From contig JAFEDH010000023.1 of assembly GCA_018241695.1 (NCBI GenBank), positions 62,001 to 126,000 of the forward strand: 64,000 nt of DNA, written 5' to 3'. The DNA is from Pseudomonadota bacterium (GTDB lineage: Bacteria > Pseudomonadota > Gammaproteobacteria > Burkholderiales > Rhodocyclaceae). Positions 52,701 through 61,183 of this stretch are shown piece after piece; position 1 is the stretch's first letter; each line of letters starts with the position of its first letter. Both the position numbers and the translations under genes were made by a program. The notes under the pieces were generated by a model that did no database searches, was not told where the DNA came from, and worked only from the letters and a program-made list of their open reading frames with translations.

Positions 52701-53195
52701 CTGATGGCCTACAAGGATGAATATGAAGTGGCGCGGCTGTATTCGTCGGAAGAATTCATGGCATCCCTCAAGGATCAGTTCACCGGCGACTACCAGCTCC
52801 AGTTCCATATGGCGCCGCCGCTGCTCTCGCGGCTGGACCCGGCCACCGGCCGGCCGAAGAAGCGGGCATTCGGCCCCTGGATGCTCAAGGCCCTGGGAGT
52901 GCTGGCGAAATTCCGCGGCCTGCGTGGATCGTTCATGGATCCTTTCGGCTACCTGGCCGAACGCCGGCTGGAGCGGACGCTGATCACCGAATACGAGGCT
53001 TTGATCGGCAGGATTCTGGACAAGGGGCTGAGCATGTCCAATGCCGAAATTGCCCTGGAACTGGCCAGAACGCCGGAACTGATCCGTGGCTATGGCCCGG
53101 TGAAGGATGCCGGGATCGAGGCGGCGCGCAAGGCCCAGGAAAAACTTGCTGCGGATCTCGAAAGGGGCCGCATTTCCCTCAAGGTCGCGGCCTGA
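49725..53195 (+). CDS. indolepyruvate:ferredoxin oxidoreductase, fused alpha-beta (IorAB)
   Basis: 1156 residues. N-terminal thiamine-diphosphate pyruvate-oxidoreductase-like part (LNTGGFISGYRGSPLGHLD; PHMGGEGINWVG), then two ferredoxin-like Cys clusters (RVCEGCGDCSVQSNC and SACNKDFSCLKGFC, about 625-680) and the C-terminal gamma domain starting IVTGIGGTGVVTIANLIG. This fused form is common in Proteobacteria and oxidises aryl- or branched 2-oxoacids to acyl-CoA with reduction of ferredoxin. GTG 49725 is supported by AGGAGG about nine bases upstream. It fits amino-acid or aromatic catabolism; ferredoxin reoxidation could link to Rnf. Confidence 0.92.
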   Translation: MSTAKASPEQNYLQQEGRVFLSGNQALVRLPIEHSRRDKLAGLNTGGFISGYRGSPLGHLDQDLWRVEKMLLERNIHFRSGVNEDTAATAVWGSQEAGFFDSKFDGVFGLWYSKGPGVDRSGDALRHANLWGTSPKGGVIMAVGDDPMSRSSSIQQQSEHTLAGLCIPVFNAANVQDIYDYGLIGWQLSRYAGVWVGIKSVSDIYESWYPVDTAVERNTARLPEDYEFNQAQVHTRWPDRSVDQDERMLRVRLPAVRAFARANALNRVTHNPAGRRLGIITTGKSWSDTLEALRDLGIDETQMADIGLSIFKVGLVWPLEPETLLAYTRGLDEVLVVEECRPILEPQIKDILYALPEGQRPRIFGKRDREGHDWLPSHGEITPVLIARALYHWLENIHRTEAMQTWVRFLDDTHGRLVAPRETAVRTPYFCSGCPHNTSTKVPEGSHQLAGIGCHWLATLMERGTVTYPHMGGEGINWVGASPFVNTEHMFVNVGDGTWFHSGSMALRQAVAANVRITYKILYNDAVAMTGGQPVDGPLSVESLVKQLEGESVKRIALVSVDPERHRHIPAVPGYTLHHRDDLDQVQRELREYPGVSAIIYEQTCATELRRRRGKKQVPDPARRVFINDRVCEGCGDCSVQSNCLSVQPLETEFGRKRVIDQSACNKDFSCLKGFCPSFVTIEGGSLKKGGGVDASEALFKDLPDPEPCQLQGVYGVIVTGIGGTGVVTIANLIGAAAQKEGKSTQALDLTGMAQKFGAVYCHLQISNSLDDLHATRLSVGKAHLLVGADLVVAASEESLSRLRQGVTQAIVNAHETVTGAFTRDVNFHLPIDSMKSAVADFCGDGRAHFYDSTELSRDLTGDTIGANMMLLGYAAQKGWLPVRISSLLDAITENGVAVPYNTKVFMLGRLLAADPEKVKALAAGSHVPRASLRLSQSIDELIDRRSTDLEDYQNAAYAARYRALVERVRKAEAPVSSTLPVTEAVARNLYKLMAYKDEYEVARLYSSEEFMASLKDQFTGDYQLQFHMAPPLLSRLDPATGRPKKRAFGPWMLKALGVLAKFRGLRGSFMDPFGYLAERRLERTLITEYEALIGRILDKGLSMSNAEIALELARTPELIRGYGPVKDAGIEAARKAQEKLAADLERGRISLKVAA

Positions 53196-53211
53196 GCGGG
53201 CCGGCCTGCAT

Positions 53212-54357
53212 TCAGGATCCGGCGTGCGGATTCCGGAAGGGATTCGACACGCCGGATTCGATGTAGGCATCGATCAGCCGGTCCTCGCGGGCAATGAAGT
53301 CCGCCACCATCCGCCGCATGCGGGGATTGCGCACCCAGTAGGCAGACCGGGTGGCGACCGGCATGAATCCGCGCGCGATCTTGTGCTCGCCGCCCGCTCC
53401 CGGCTCGAATAGCGCAAGACCTTCGGTCAGGCAGTATTCAATGCCCTGGTAGAAACACAGCTCGAAATGCAGCCCGCTGTGATCGATATCCGTGCCCCAG
53501 TGACGACCGTATAAGGCGTTGTCGCCACGGTAGCAGATGGCCGATGCGACGGGGCGGTCACCGTCCATCGCGGCGAAGACCACCATGCGCCGCCCCAGTT
53601 TGTGTCCGACATCGGGGAAAAACCCGGGACCGAATGCGGCGGGTGTGCCATGGCGCTGAAAGGTGTCACGGTAGTGTCGGTGAATGGCGGCCCACTGGTC
53701 ATGAGTGATTTCATCGCCATGCAGCGCCTGGATGGTGAATCCGCTGGAGGCGGCCAGGAGTCGTTCGCGGCGGATTTCCTTGCGTCGCTTGGCGGTGAGG
53801 GTGGCAAGAAAGTCATCGAAGCTGCCGTAACCGGCGTTGCGCCAGTGATACTGGACGTTGTGGCGGATCAGGAAGCCATCCGCGTGGAAGCAGGAGAGCG
53901 CTTCGTCATCGATAAAAAGACATTGCCACAGTTCCACTCCCGCCGATTCCGCTGCCTGTACAGCGGCGGTCAGCAGGGCTTGCATCGTGGCGGTGCGGTC
54001 GCACCCAGGCGCCAGCAGAAAGCGTGGGCCGTTGGCTGGTGTGTAGGGAATGGCGCTGACCCACTTGGGGTAATAGCGCAACCCGGCTTCCCGCCATGCC
54101 TGCGCCCAGCCGAAATCCCGTGAAAAATCACCGAAGGAGTGGCTGCGTGCATACAGGGGCATCAACCCGGCCAGGATTGCTCCGTCGAAAAGTGCGATGT
54201 GCCGAGGCTGCCAGCCCATGTCTTCCGATACGGCGCCGTGGTGTTCGAGCGCGGCGAGAAACGCCGGGTCGAGAAAGGGATTGCCTTGCGCAGCAAGCGT
54301 CTGCAGGGCGGGGCCGGCCTCGGCCAGCGAATCGAGCAACGCGATATGCGGGGTCAT
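53212..54357 (-). CDS. GNAT-fold acyltransferase (DUF482/FemAB-like)
   Basis: 381 residues of the PF04339 family. Blocks include FLDPAFLAALEHHGAV, the LMPLYARSHSFGDF region, LTAKRRKEIRRERLL, and the C-terminal EPGAGGEHKIARGFMPV and RNPRMRRMVADFI. Members resemble two-domain GNAT/FemX enzymes; the substrate is unknown. ATG 54357 overlaps the MFS stop (ATGA), so the frame upstream to 54477 is not used. Last gene of a minus-strand run. Confidence 0.87.
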   Translation of the reverse strand: MTPHIALLDSLAEAGPALQTLAAQGNPFLDPAFLAALEHHGAVSEDMGWQPRHIALFDGAILAGLMPLYARSHSFGDFSRDFGWAQAWREAGLRYYPKWVSAIPYTPANGPRFLLAPGCDRTATMQALLTAAVQAAESAGVELWQCLFIDDEALSCFHADGFLIRHNVQYHWRNAGYGSFDDFLATLTAKRRKEIRRERLLAASSGFTIQALHGDEITHDQWAAIHRHYRDTFQRHGTPAAFGPGFFPDVGHKLGRRMVVFAAMDGDRPVASAICYRGDNALYGRHWGTDIDHSGLHFELCFYQGIEYCLTEGLALFEPGAGGEHKIARGFMPVATRSAYWVRNPRMRRMVADFIAREDRLIDAYIESGVSNPFRNPHAGS

Positions 54358-55586
54358 TCGTGCCCACCATGCAGGTGCTCGGCCTGGCGCAGTTCGGGAA
54401 ACCAGCGCATCCACAACACGACCACCAGCAATGTACCGAGTCCGCCGAGCAACAGGGCGGGCACGGTGCCGAACCATGCCGCGGTGAGGCCGGATTCAAA
54501 TTCTCCAAGCTGGTTGGAAGCGCCGATGAAAACCGCATTGACCGCGCTGACCCGGCCGCGCATGGCATCGGGGGTGTTGAGCTGAACGAAGGCATTGCGG
54601 ATGACCACGCTGACCATGTCGGCGGCGCCCAGCACCGCCAGCGCCGCCATGGAGAGCGCCAGCGAGCGAGAGAGCGCGAAGACCAGGGTGGCCAGGCCGA
54701 ATACGGCGACCGCGGCGAACATTTTCCTGCCGACACCCGCGCCCAGCGGATGGCGGGCCAGCCACAGCGACATCAAAAGCGCGCCCACGGCAGGTGCGGA
54801 ACGGAGCAGGCCCAGTCCCCAGGAGCCTGTGTGGAGCAGTTCCGCGGCAACGATGGGGAGCAGGGCGGTGGCGCCGCCGAGGAGGACGGCGAACAGATCG
54901 AGCGAGATGGCGCCGAGGATTGCCCGGTGCGCACGGATGAAGCGTATGCCTTCGAGAAAGTTGGCCATGATGGCCGGGCTTGCGGCGTTGCGCCCGGGCA
55001 CGAGGACACGGATGCCCGTGGCCATGCTGGCCGCAAGGAGGAAGAGAGCTGTGGTCAGGCCGTACACCGGTGTCGGGCCGAGGATATAGAGAAAGCCGCC
55101 GAGGGCGGGAGAGACGATCACGGCGGCTTCCATGGCGGCGGCGCTCATGGCTACCGCCCGTGGCAGCAGGGACGGGGGAACCAGGGTGGGGAGCAGGGCC
55201 TGGGTGGTGGGCATTTCAAAAGTGCGGGCGCCGCCGGTGACCATGACCAGCAGATAGATCAGTTCCCGGCTGATCCAGCCGCCGGCGCTGGCGATGGTCA
55301 GGGTCAGCAGCGCGCTGGCCTGCACCAGCTGGGCGGCGATCATGATCCGCCGCCGGTCGTGGCGGTCGGCGGTATTGCCCGCCAGCGGCGTGAGCAGCAG
55401 CCGGGGAATGAACTGGATCAGCCCCACCAACCCCAGATCGAGGGCGCTGCCGGTTAGTTCGTAGACCTGCCAGGCGACCGCGACGGTCTGCATCTGGTAG
55501 CCGCTGGCGGTGAATACGCGGGCCAGCCAGAAAAGCAGGAAAGGCGGGTGTGCGAAAAGCCGGTCGGGTGCCGCTGCTGCGGTCAT
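54354..55586 (-). CDS. MFS transporter, EntS-like (MFS_3)
   Basis: 410 residues, twelve predicted helices. FLLFWLARVFTASGYQMQTVAVAWQVYEL at helix 1 and the loop GNTADRHDRRRIMI between helices 2 and 3 are MFS-3 signatures; later DAMRGRVSAVNAVFIGASNQLGEFESG is typical of the EntS group of exporters. Likely drug or metabolite efflux. ATG 55586 follows the FecR gene by five bases. Translationally coupled to the downstream acyltransferase. Confidence 0.88.
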   Translation of the reverse strand: MTAAAAPDRLFAHPPFLLFWLARVFTASGYQMQTVAVAWQVYELTGSALDLGLVGLIQFIPRLLLTPLAGNTADRHDRRRIMIAAQLVQASALLTLTIASAGGWISRELIYLLVMVTGGARTFEMPTTQALLPTLVPPSLLPRAVAMSAAAMEAAVIVSPALGGFLYILGPTPVYGLTTALFLLAASMATGIRVLVPGRNAASPAIMANFLEGIRFIRAHRAILGAISLDLFAVLLGGATALLPIVAAELLHTGSWGLGLLRSAPAVGALLMSLWLARHPLGAGVGRKMFAAVAVFGLATLVFALSRSLALSMAALAVLGAADMVSVVIRNAFVQLNTPDAMRGRVSAVNAVFIGASNQLGEFESGLTAAWFGTVPALLLGGLGTLLVVVLWMRWFPELRQAEHLHGGHE

Positions 55587-55591
55587 CAACG

Positions 55592-56233
55592 TCAGTAATG
55601 GCCGGGCAGGTTGATGTCGAACGGGGGTTTGCGGCCGACGAGGTTTTCCAGCATTTCCAGCTCCGCATCGGTGTGATTCATCACCTCGGCGGGCACCATG
55701 CTGGTAGTCATGGAGGGATCGGCGTTGATATAGATCGGGTGGTCGTGATGGTGGGTCTGGATCGTTTCCCTTTGTGCCGGATCGATGGTCGGTACCACGT
55801 CGGCGGTGCCGTAACAGAGGCAGAAATAGGTTTTCATTGCGGTCGTCTCGATGTAACAGGCGGTGCCGCGAATGCCGATGGTGGCGGTGGGCAAGGCGAG
55901 ATACCGGGGGCCTTTGCCAAATACCGAGAGCAGGCGGCCGGAGACGAGACGGAAGAAGGTCGCGGGGTCGAGATCGAAATGGATTTCCGTGCCGGAGCGC
56001 TGCAGGAATGCGTTCTGGCCGATCACATAGACCGCTTCGCCATCGGCACCGGTAATGATCCGGTCACCGGCGTGCACATCCTGGCCGGTCCGGGCGGGTG
56101 TACCGTTGATCCGGACCTCCCCCTTGATCCGGACCAGCCCCTGGCGCCGCGGATCGATTCCCGCCGCCATGCTGGTGTCGACCCTGGCCAGTCCCAGGGT
56201 AGCGAATATCTGGAGCAGGGTGCGACGGTCCAT
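55592..56233 (-). CDS. exported FecR-domain protein
   Basis: 213 residues. The N-terminus MDRRTLLQIFATLGLA carries twin arginines before a hydrophobic stretch, so Tat export is possible. The FecR-like beta region spans about 38-130 (GEVRINGTPARTGQDV, GDRIITG, LQRSGTEIHFDL, TATIGIRGTACYIE). The C-terminal half is rich in His (QTHHHDHP). No sigma factor or TonB receptor is adjacent, so this is not a classical FecIR pair but a free-standing FecR protein, as found in many Proteobacteria. Role unknown. It lies 14 bases after the vWA gene. Confidence 0.8.
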   Translation of the reverse strand: MDRRTLLQIFATLGLARVDTSMAAGIDPRRQGLVRIKGEVRINGTPARTGQDVHAGDRIITGADGEAVYVIGQNAFLQRSGTEIHFDLDPATFFRLVSGRLLSVFGKGPRYLALPTATIGIRGTACYIETTAMKTYFCLCYGTADVVPTIDPAQRETIQTHHHDHPIYINADPSMTTSMVPAEVMNHTDAELEMLENLVGRKPPFDINLPGHY

Positions 56234-56247
56234 GGATATCTGCCTCG

Positions 56248-57420
56248 CTATTTGTTGAGTTGACGCATGGCGCGTTCCAGACCCTCCAGGGTCAGGGGGA
56301 ACATCCGGTTACCCAGAATGTCGCGCATGATCTGGACCGACTGGCGGTATTCCCACAGCCGCTCGGGTTCGGGATTGAGCCAGGCGTGGGATGGATAGGC
56401 ATCGAGCAGACGCTTGATCCAGACCGCGCCCGGTTCGGCATTGTTGTACTCCACCGAGCCACCCGGTTGCAGGATTTCGTAGGGACTCATGGTGGCATCG
56501 CCAACAAAGATCAGCTTGTAATCCGTGCCGTACTTGTGCATGACATCCAGGAGCGGGAAACGCTCGCTGTGACGGCGATGGTTGTCGCGCCAGACCCAGT
56601 CATAGACGCAGTTGTGAAAGTAGAAATATTCCAGATGCTTGAATTCGGTCTTGCACGCGGAGAACATCTCGGCGCAGATCCGGATGTGATCGTCCATCGA
56701 GCCGCCGATATCGAGAAAGAGCAGGACCTTGATCCTGTTGTGCCGCTCGGGGCGCATCTTCAGATCGAGCCAGCCGGCATTGCGGGCGGTGCCGGCGATC
56801 GTGCCATCCAGATCGAGTTCCTCGGCGGCACCTTCGCGGGCGAAGCGGCGCAGGCGGCGCAGGGCGACCTTGATGTTGCGGGTGCCCAGTTCCACGGAAT
56901 CGTCCAGATTCCTGTATTCGCGCTGCTGCCACACCTTCACCGCGGTGCGGTTGCCGGCCGAGTCGCCACCGATGCGTATTCCCTCGGGATGGTAGCCACC
57001 GTTGCCGAAAGGGCTGCTGCCGCCGGTACCGATCCATTTGCTGCCGCCTTCATGGCGCCCCTTCTGCTCCTCAAGGCGTTTTTGCAGCTCCTCCATGAGC
57101 TTGTCCCAGCCGAGCTTTTCCAGCTTGGCTTTTTCCTCGGGGGTGAGCAGCTTTTTCGCCAGTGCCTTGAGCCAGTCCTCGGGGATTTCACTTTCGAGGC
57201 CGGGCAGGGCTTCGATGCCCTTGAAGTATTCGCCAAAGGCCTGGTCGAACTTGTCGTAGTGGCTTTCATCCTTGACCAGGCAGGCGCGGGCAAGGAAGTA
57301 GAAATCGTCGAGGCTGTGGCCGGCGAGGCGTGCCTGCATGGCTTCGAGCAGGGTGAGGTACTCCCGGGTGGACACCGGGAGCCTGCGGGCTTTCAGATGC
57401 AGAAAAAAGTCGATGAGCAT
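56248..57420 (-). CDS. von Willebrand factor A domain protein (CoxE-like), MoxR partner
   Basis: 390 residues. An N-terminal helical domain (FFLHLKARRLPVSTREYLTLL) and a Lys/Glu-rich middle lead to a C-terminal vWA domain whose metal site reads LFLDIGGSMDDH; the DxGxS form is usual for this subgroup. Such proteins work with MoxR-type AAA+ ATPases as metal-inserting or folding chaperones. Here the MoxR gene is 2.4 kb upstream in the same run, separated by a diguanylate cyclase. The ATG follows the cyclase stop by six bases. Confidence 0.88.
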   Translation of the reverse strand: MLIDFFLHLKARRLPVSTREYLTLLEAMQARLAGHSLDDFYFLARACLVKDESHYDKFDQAFGEYFKGIEALPGLESEIPEDWLKALAKKLLTPEEKAKLEKLGWDKLMEELQKRLEEQKGRHEGGSKWIGTGGSSPFGNGGYHPEGIRIGGDSAGNRTAVKVWQQREYRNLDDSVELGTRNIKVALRRLRRFAREGAAEELDLDGTIAGTARNAGWLDLKMRPERHNRIKVLLFLDIGGSMDDHIRICAEMFSACKTEFKHLEYFYFHNCVYDWVWRDNHRRHSERFPLLDVMHKYGTDYKLIFVGDATMSPYEILQPGGSVEYNNAEPGAVWIKRLLDAYPSHAWLNPEPERLWEYRQSVQIMRDILGNRMFPLTLEGLERAMRQLNK

Positions 57421-57426
57421 ATCGAT

Positions 57427-59868
57427 TCAGTAGGTCACGGGTGGGGTGAAGGTTTCCACCCGGTTGCGCCCGGTCCGCTTGGCAACGTAGAGAGCATCAT
57501 CTGCCGCACGGGTGAGCGTGTCGGTCGATTTGCCGTGGTCCGGATAGCCGGCCACACCAAAGGAGGCCGTGATGGAGAGGGAGAACCGGCCAAAATCCAG
57601 CGACGTTCCAGCGATCCGCTGGCGCCAGCTTTCGGCGCGGGCCTGCGCGATGTCGAGCGGCATGTTGGGCAGAAGGATCAGAAATTCTTCCCCTCCGTAG
57701 CGACAGGCGATGTCTTCAGTGCGGGTATCGGCACGCAGCAGATCGGCAATATTCTTCAAGACGGCATCGCCGGCCTGATGACCATAGGTATCGTTGAGCT
57801 GCTTGAAGTGATCCAGATCGAACATCACGATCGAAAGGGGAAGTCCTTCGCGTCGTGCCCGGGCCACCTCGCGCTCCAGGGTTTGATCCAGATAGCGACG
57901 GTTGTAGAGCCCGGTCAGTCCGTCTCTTGCTGCCTGTTCGGCAAGCTGCTCCTGCAAGGCCTCGATTTCCTCGAGCTTGGCCTGCAGGCGCGCATTGGCC
58001 TCGGCCACCGCGAATTCCGCATGCTTGCGTTCGGTGATGTCGGTCTGGGTGCCGATGATGCGCCGTTGTTGTATCCCGTCTTCATCCTGCCACAGCCTGC
58101 CACGACCGAGAACCCAGCGCCAATCCCCGTTTCTGGTACGCAATCGGCATTCACACTGAAAAGTGGGGCTTTGGCCGGACAGATAGTTTCTCAGACTCGT
58201 GGTGACATTGGCGCGATCCTCCGGGTGAATTACATTCAGGACGCTGTCGACCCGGCTCGGGATCTCATCTCCGGCATATCCCATGTGGCTCCAGAACTGG
58301 TCGGTGTATTGCATGATGCGGCTGTCGAGGTTGTATTCCCATAGCCCTTCATCCGCGCTGGAAAGGGCGAAGTTGAGGCGCTCTTCATTGTGCCGCAGGG
58401 CCTGCTCCAGCCGGCGGCGTTCGGTGACATCGCGGCTGATACCCAGGGCGCGGGTCGGTGTTCCGTTTTCGTCGAGCAGGGCGGTGGCGGCAACTTCGGT
58501 ATGGAGCAGCCGGCCATCCCGGTGATAGTGCTCGAGTTCGAGTGTCGTGTGCACGGCACTCCTGTCACCGGCACGAATGCGGGCAACCTGATCCTGGATC
58601 GCCTGATTGGCTTTGGCGGCGGACGCGGGAGGGAGTGCATTTTCAATCGAGACCCCGACCAGTTCCTCGGGCTTGAAGCCGCGCAGAATTTCCACCGAGG
58701 GGCTCATATAGGTGAACTTCCGGCTGGCCAGATCGAGGATCCAGATCACGTCATTGCTGTTGTCGGCGATCAACTGGTAGTGCGCCTGGCTTTCCTTCAG
58801 GTCGCGCAGCGCTTCATCGCGCTCGTGGATGGTCTGGCGCAGGGCTTTACCCATTTGCGCACCACGCCATAACCATGCGGTCAGGACCGCCAGCAGGGTC
58901 AGGGCGACCAATGCCACACGGGGTGCCCAGGCCGGCATCTGCTTGGGTCGTGGGTCATAGATGAAGCCGGCCAGATCCGGATTGGGCGGAATCATGTTCA
59001 TTTCCGCATAGGTATCGGCGATGTGGCGCCAGCGTCCGGGATTCATCGTGCCAATCGGCACCAGTTCCGGCTGCATCAGACGGTTGATCTCCTGGGCCTC
59101 GAACAGGAGATGGGTGCGGGGCTGGCGGGTGGAGTATTTGCTCAGGATCAGGCCCGTGATTTCCTCCACATGGGAGAGCGCGTATTCCCAGCCCTTGATG
59201 CTCGCGGCACGAAAGGCAGCAACCTGCCGCGGGTGTTCGTTCAGATGTCGTTCGGAAGTGAACAGGGTGTCGCCATAGAAGTCCACGCCCGAAGATCGGG
59301 GCGAAAACTGGTTGAACTGAAAGGAAGCCTGGCGCAGATCGAAGACTTCATCGGTGGAATAGCCGGAGATGGCATCCACTTTGCCTGCGATCATGTCCCG
59401 GTAGTTCGCGCTGTGCGGACGCAGATTGATGTGCTGGATGTCAGCGTTTTCCCTCTTGAGAAAGGCAAAGAGTTCGGTTTCCTCAGGCAGCAGCATCAGG
59501 GAATGACCGACCAGGGCCTGGGGGGAATTGATATCTCCGCGGGTGATCAGGACCAGCGGGGAGTGCTGGATGATGGTGGCCAATGCCACGATGGGCTGTC
59601 CCCGGACTCGCTCCGCTACCAGTTCGGCCGTACCGATGCCATATTCGGCGCGGCCGGAAACCACCTCGGTGACGGGAGATGTGGTGCCGGTGGATTCGGC
59701 GAGAGTGACGTCGATACCGGCGTCCCGGTAGTAGCCTTTTTCAAGGGCGGCGTAGTAGCCGGCGAACTGGAACTGATGCTTCCATTTGAGTTGCAGGGTA
59801 ACCTTGTCCAGCGCCGCTGCGGAAAGCGGCACGAGTAAAAGCAGAATCGTGATCAGGTACCGGTTCAC
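57427..59868 (-). CDS. diguanylate cyclase with THI5/NMT1-like periplasmic sensor and two PAS domains
   Basis: 813 residues. Signal peptide/anchor at 1-18; a periplasmic NMT1/THI5-like binding domain (LQLKWKHQFQFAGYYAALEKG) to about 300; a helix near 325-343 (VALVALTLLAVLTAWLW); two PAS/PAC units (about 370-490 and 500-630); a coiled coil; then GGDEF. The cyclase motifs are intact: FDLDHFKQLNDTYGH and RYGGEEFLIL. It should make c-di-GMP in response to a small thiamine-precursor-like or other ligand. GTG 59868 overlaps the moxR stop, so it is embedded in the moxR-vWA operon. Confidence 0.93.
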   Translation of the reverse strand: MNRYLITILLLLVPLSAAALDKVTLQLKWKHQFQFAGYYAALEKGYYRDAGIDVTLAESTGTTSPVTEVVSGRAEYGIGTAELVAERVRGQPIVALATIIQHSPLVLITRGDINSPQALVGHSLMLLPEETELFAFLKRENADIQHINLRPHSANYRDMIAGKVDAISGYSTDEVFDLRQASFQFNQFSPRSSGVDFYGDTLFTSERHLNEHPRQVAAFRAASIKGWEYALSHVEEITGLILSKYSTRQPRTHLLFEAQEINRLMQPELVPIGTMNPGRWRHIADTYAEMNMIPPNPDLAGFIYDPRPKQMPAWAPRVALVALTLLAVLTAWLWRGAQMGKALRQTIHERDEALRDLKESQAHYQLIADNSNDVIWILDLASRKFTYMSPSVEILRGFKPEELVGVSIENALPPASAAKANQAIQDQVARIRAGDRSAVHTTLELEHYHRDGRLLHTEVAATALLDENGTPTRALGISRDVTERRRLEQALRHNEERLNFALSSADEGLWEYNLDSRIMQYTDQFWSHMGYAGDEIPSRVDSVLNVIHPEDRANVTTSLRNYLSGQSPTFQCECRLRTRNGDWRWVLGRGRLWQDEDGIQQRRIIGTQTDITERKHAEFAVAEANARLQAKLEEIEALQEQLAEQAARDGLTGLYNRRYLDQTLEREVARARREGLPLSIVMFDLDHFKQLNDTYGHQAGDAVLKNIADLLRADTRTEDIACRYGGEEFLILLPNMPLDIAQARAESWRQRIAGTSLDFGRFSLSITASFGVAGYPDHGKSTDTLTRAADDALYVAKRTGRNRVETFTPPVTY

Positions 59869-60707
59869 CGGTTCTGTCTGGCCATGAAGACCAGCCGTTC
59901 GAACAGATGCACGTCCTGTTCGTTCTTCAGCAGCGCACCGTGCAGGGGTGGCACCGTGACCTTGTGTTCCCTGCTGCGCAGGGCTTCGGGCGGAATGTCC
60001 TCGGCCATCAGCAGCTTGAGCCAGTCAATCAGCTCCGAAGTGGAAGGCTTCTTTTTCAGGCCCGGGATCTGGCGCAGATCGAAGAACACTTCCATCGCTT
60101 CGCGCAGCAACTCTTTCTTGAGGTTGGGGAAATGCACGCCGACGATCTTTTCCATCGTTTCCTTGTCGGGAAACTTGATGTAGTGGAAGAAGCAGCGGCG
60201 CAGGAAGGCGTCTGGCAGTTCCTTTTCGTTGTTGGAGGTGATGATGACAATGGGCCGGTGCCGGGCCTTGATCAGTTCGCGTGTTTCATAGACGTAGAAC
60301 TCCATGCGGTCGAGTTCGCGCAGGAGATCGTTGGGGAATTCGATATCGGCCTTGTCGATCTCGTCGATCAGCACCACGGCCGGGGAGTCCGCCGCCAGGG
60401 CCTGCCACAGCACGCCCTGCACGATGTAGTTGCCGATGTCCCTGACCTTGTCTTCGCCCAGTTGCGAATCGCGCAGACGGGAAACTGCGTCGTATTCGTA
60501 AAGGCCCTGCTGGGCCTTGGTGGTGGATTTGATATGCCATTGCAGCAGGGGCAGGCCGAGCCCTGCGGCGACTTCCTCCGCCAGCATGGTCTTGCCGGTG
60601 CCGGGTTCCCCCTTGATCAGCAGGGGGCGTTGCAGGGTGATGGCCGCGTTGACTGCCAGCATCAGGTCAGGGGTGGTGACGTAGCTCGAGGTGCCTTCAA
60701 AACGCAT
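59865..60707 (-). CDS. MoxR-family AAA+ ATPase
   Basis: 280 residues. Walker A IKGEPGTGKTML (31-42), Walker B VVLIDEIDKAD and sensor ITSNNEKELPDAFLRRC are in place. MoxR ATPases act with vWA proteins to insert metals or assemble complexes (for example CoxD with CoxE). The C-terminus is close to the CoxD/NorQ-like subgroup that pairs with vWA proteins like the one at 56248-57420. Stop overlaps the cyclase start. It begins 38 bases after DUF1841. Confidence 0.92.
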   Translation of the reverse strand: MRFEGTSSYVTTPDLMLAVNAAITLQRPLLIKGEPGTGKTMLAEEVAAGLGLPLLQWHIKSTTKAQQGLYEYDAVSRLRDSQLGEDKVRDIGNYIVQGVLWQALAADSPAVVLIDEIDKADIEFPNDLLRELDRMEFYVYETRELIKARHRPIVIITSNNEKELPDAFLRRCFFHYIKFPDKETMEKIVGVHFPNLKKELLREAMEVFFDLRQIPGLKKKPSTSELIDWLKLLMAEDIPPEALRSREHKVTVPPLHGALLKNEQDVHLFERLVFMARQNR

Positions 60708-60745
60708 GATGATTCCAGGGAAAAGAGGGGGATTTCGGGTTGATT

Positions 60746-61183
60746 CTAACGGCTTGCCTCGCGTCGTAACAATTCCAGATAGGCTTCACCGTCGAGCGGT
60801 TGCTGGTCGCGCTGGGCGCGCCAGAGGGTTTCGGCCAGGCAATCGAGGACCACATGCAGCGTTGCATGGCGGTCGCCGGTGTGATGCAGCAGGGCATCGA
60901 ATGCGGCACGGATGCCTGCGGGCTGGTCGATCTGCAACTGTTCCTCGATCGCCAGGTGAAGTGAAACGTGAAGAAAGGGGTTGGTCTCGCCCTGGTCCGG
61001 GGTCCAGTCTCGTGACAGGGTGTCCTCGTCGCCCAGGAGCAGGGCATGGTATTCGGGGTGCAGGCCGACCACATCGGCGGCCATGATTTCCAGAGGGGTG
61101 GCGGGCAACTTTGCCTGACGCTTGCGCCAGGCATCGACGAGAAACTGGCGCGCCTGGTCGCGGGTGGGGTTGAACAAGCTCAT
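60746..61183 (-). CDS. DUF1841 family protein
   Basis: 145 residues: MSLFNPTRDQARQFLVDAW at the start, then ADVVGLHPEYHALL, and NPFLHVSLHLAIEEQL, all typical of DUF1841, a small soluble family of Beta- and Gammaproteobacteria with no known function. The ATG overlaps the nth stop (ATGA at 61180-61183), which excludes the longer frame to 61234. The nth-DUF1841 link is common in Betaproteobacteria. Confidence 0.9.
   Translation of the reverse strand: MSLFNPTRDQARQFLVDAWRKRQAKLPATPLEIMAADVVGLHPEYHALLLGDEDTLSRDWTPDQGETNPFLHVSLHLAIEEQLQIDQPAGIRAAFDALLHHTGDRHATLHVVLDCLAETLWRAQRDQQPLDGEAYLELLRREASR

Noticed and set aside
56260..58344. Long plus-strand frame opposite the vWA and cyclase genes
   Set aside because: It spans two coupled minus-strand genes with intact motifs; no family sequence is seen in it.
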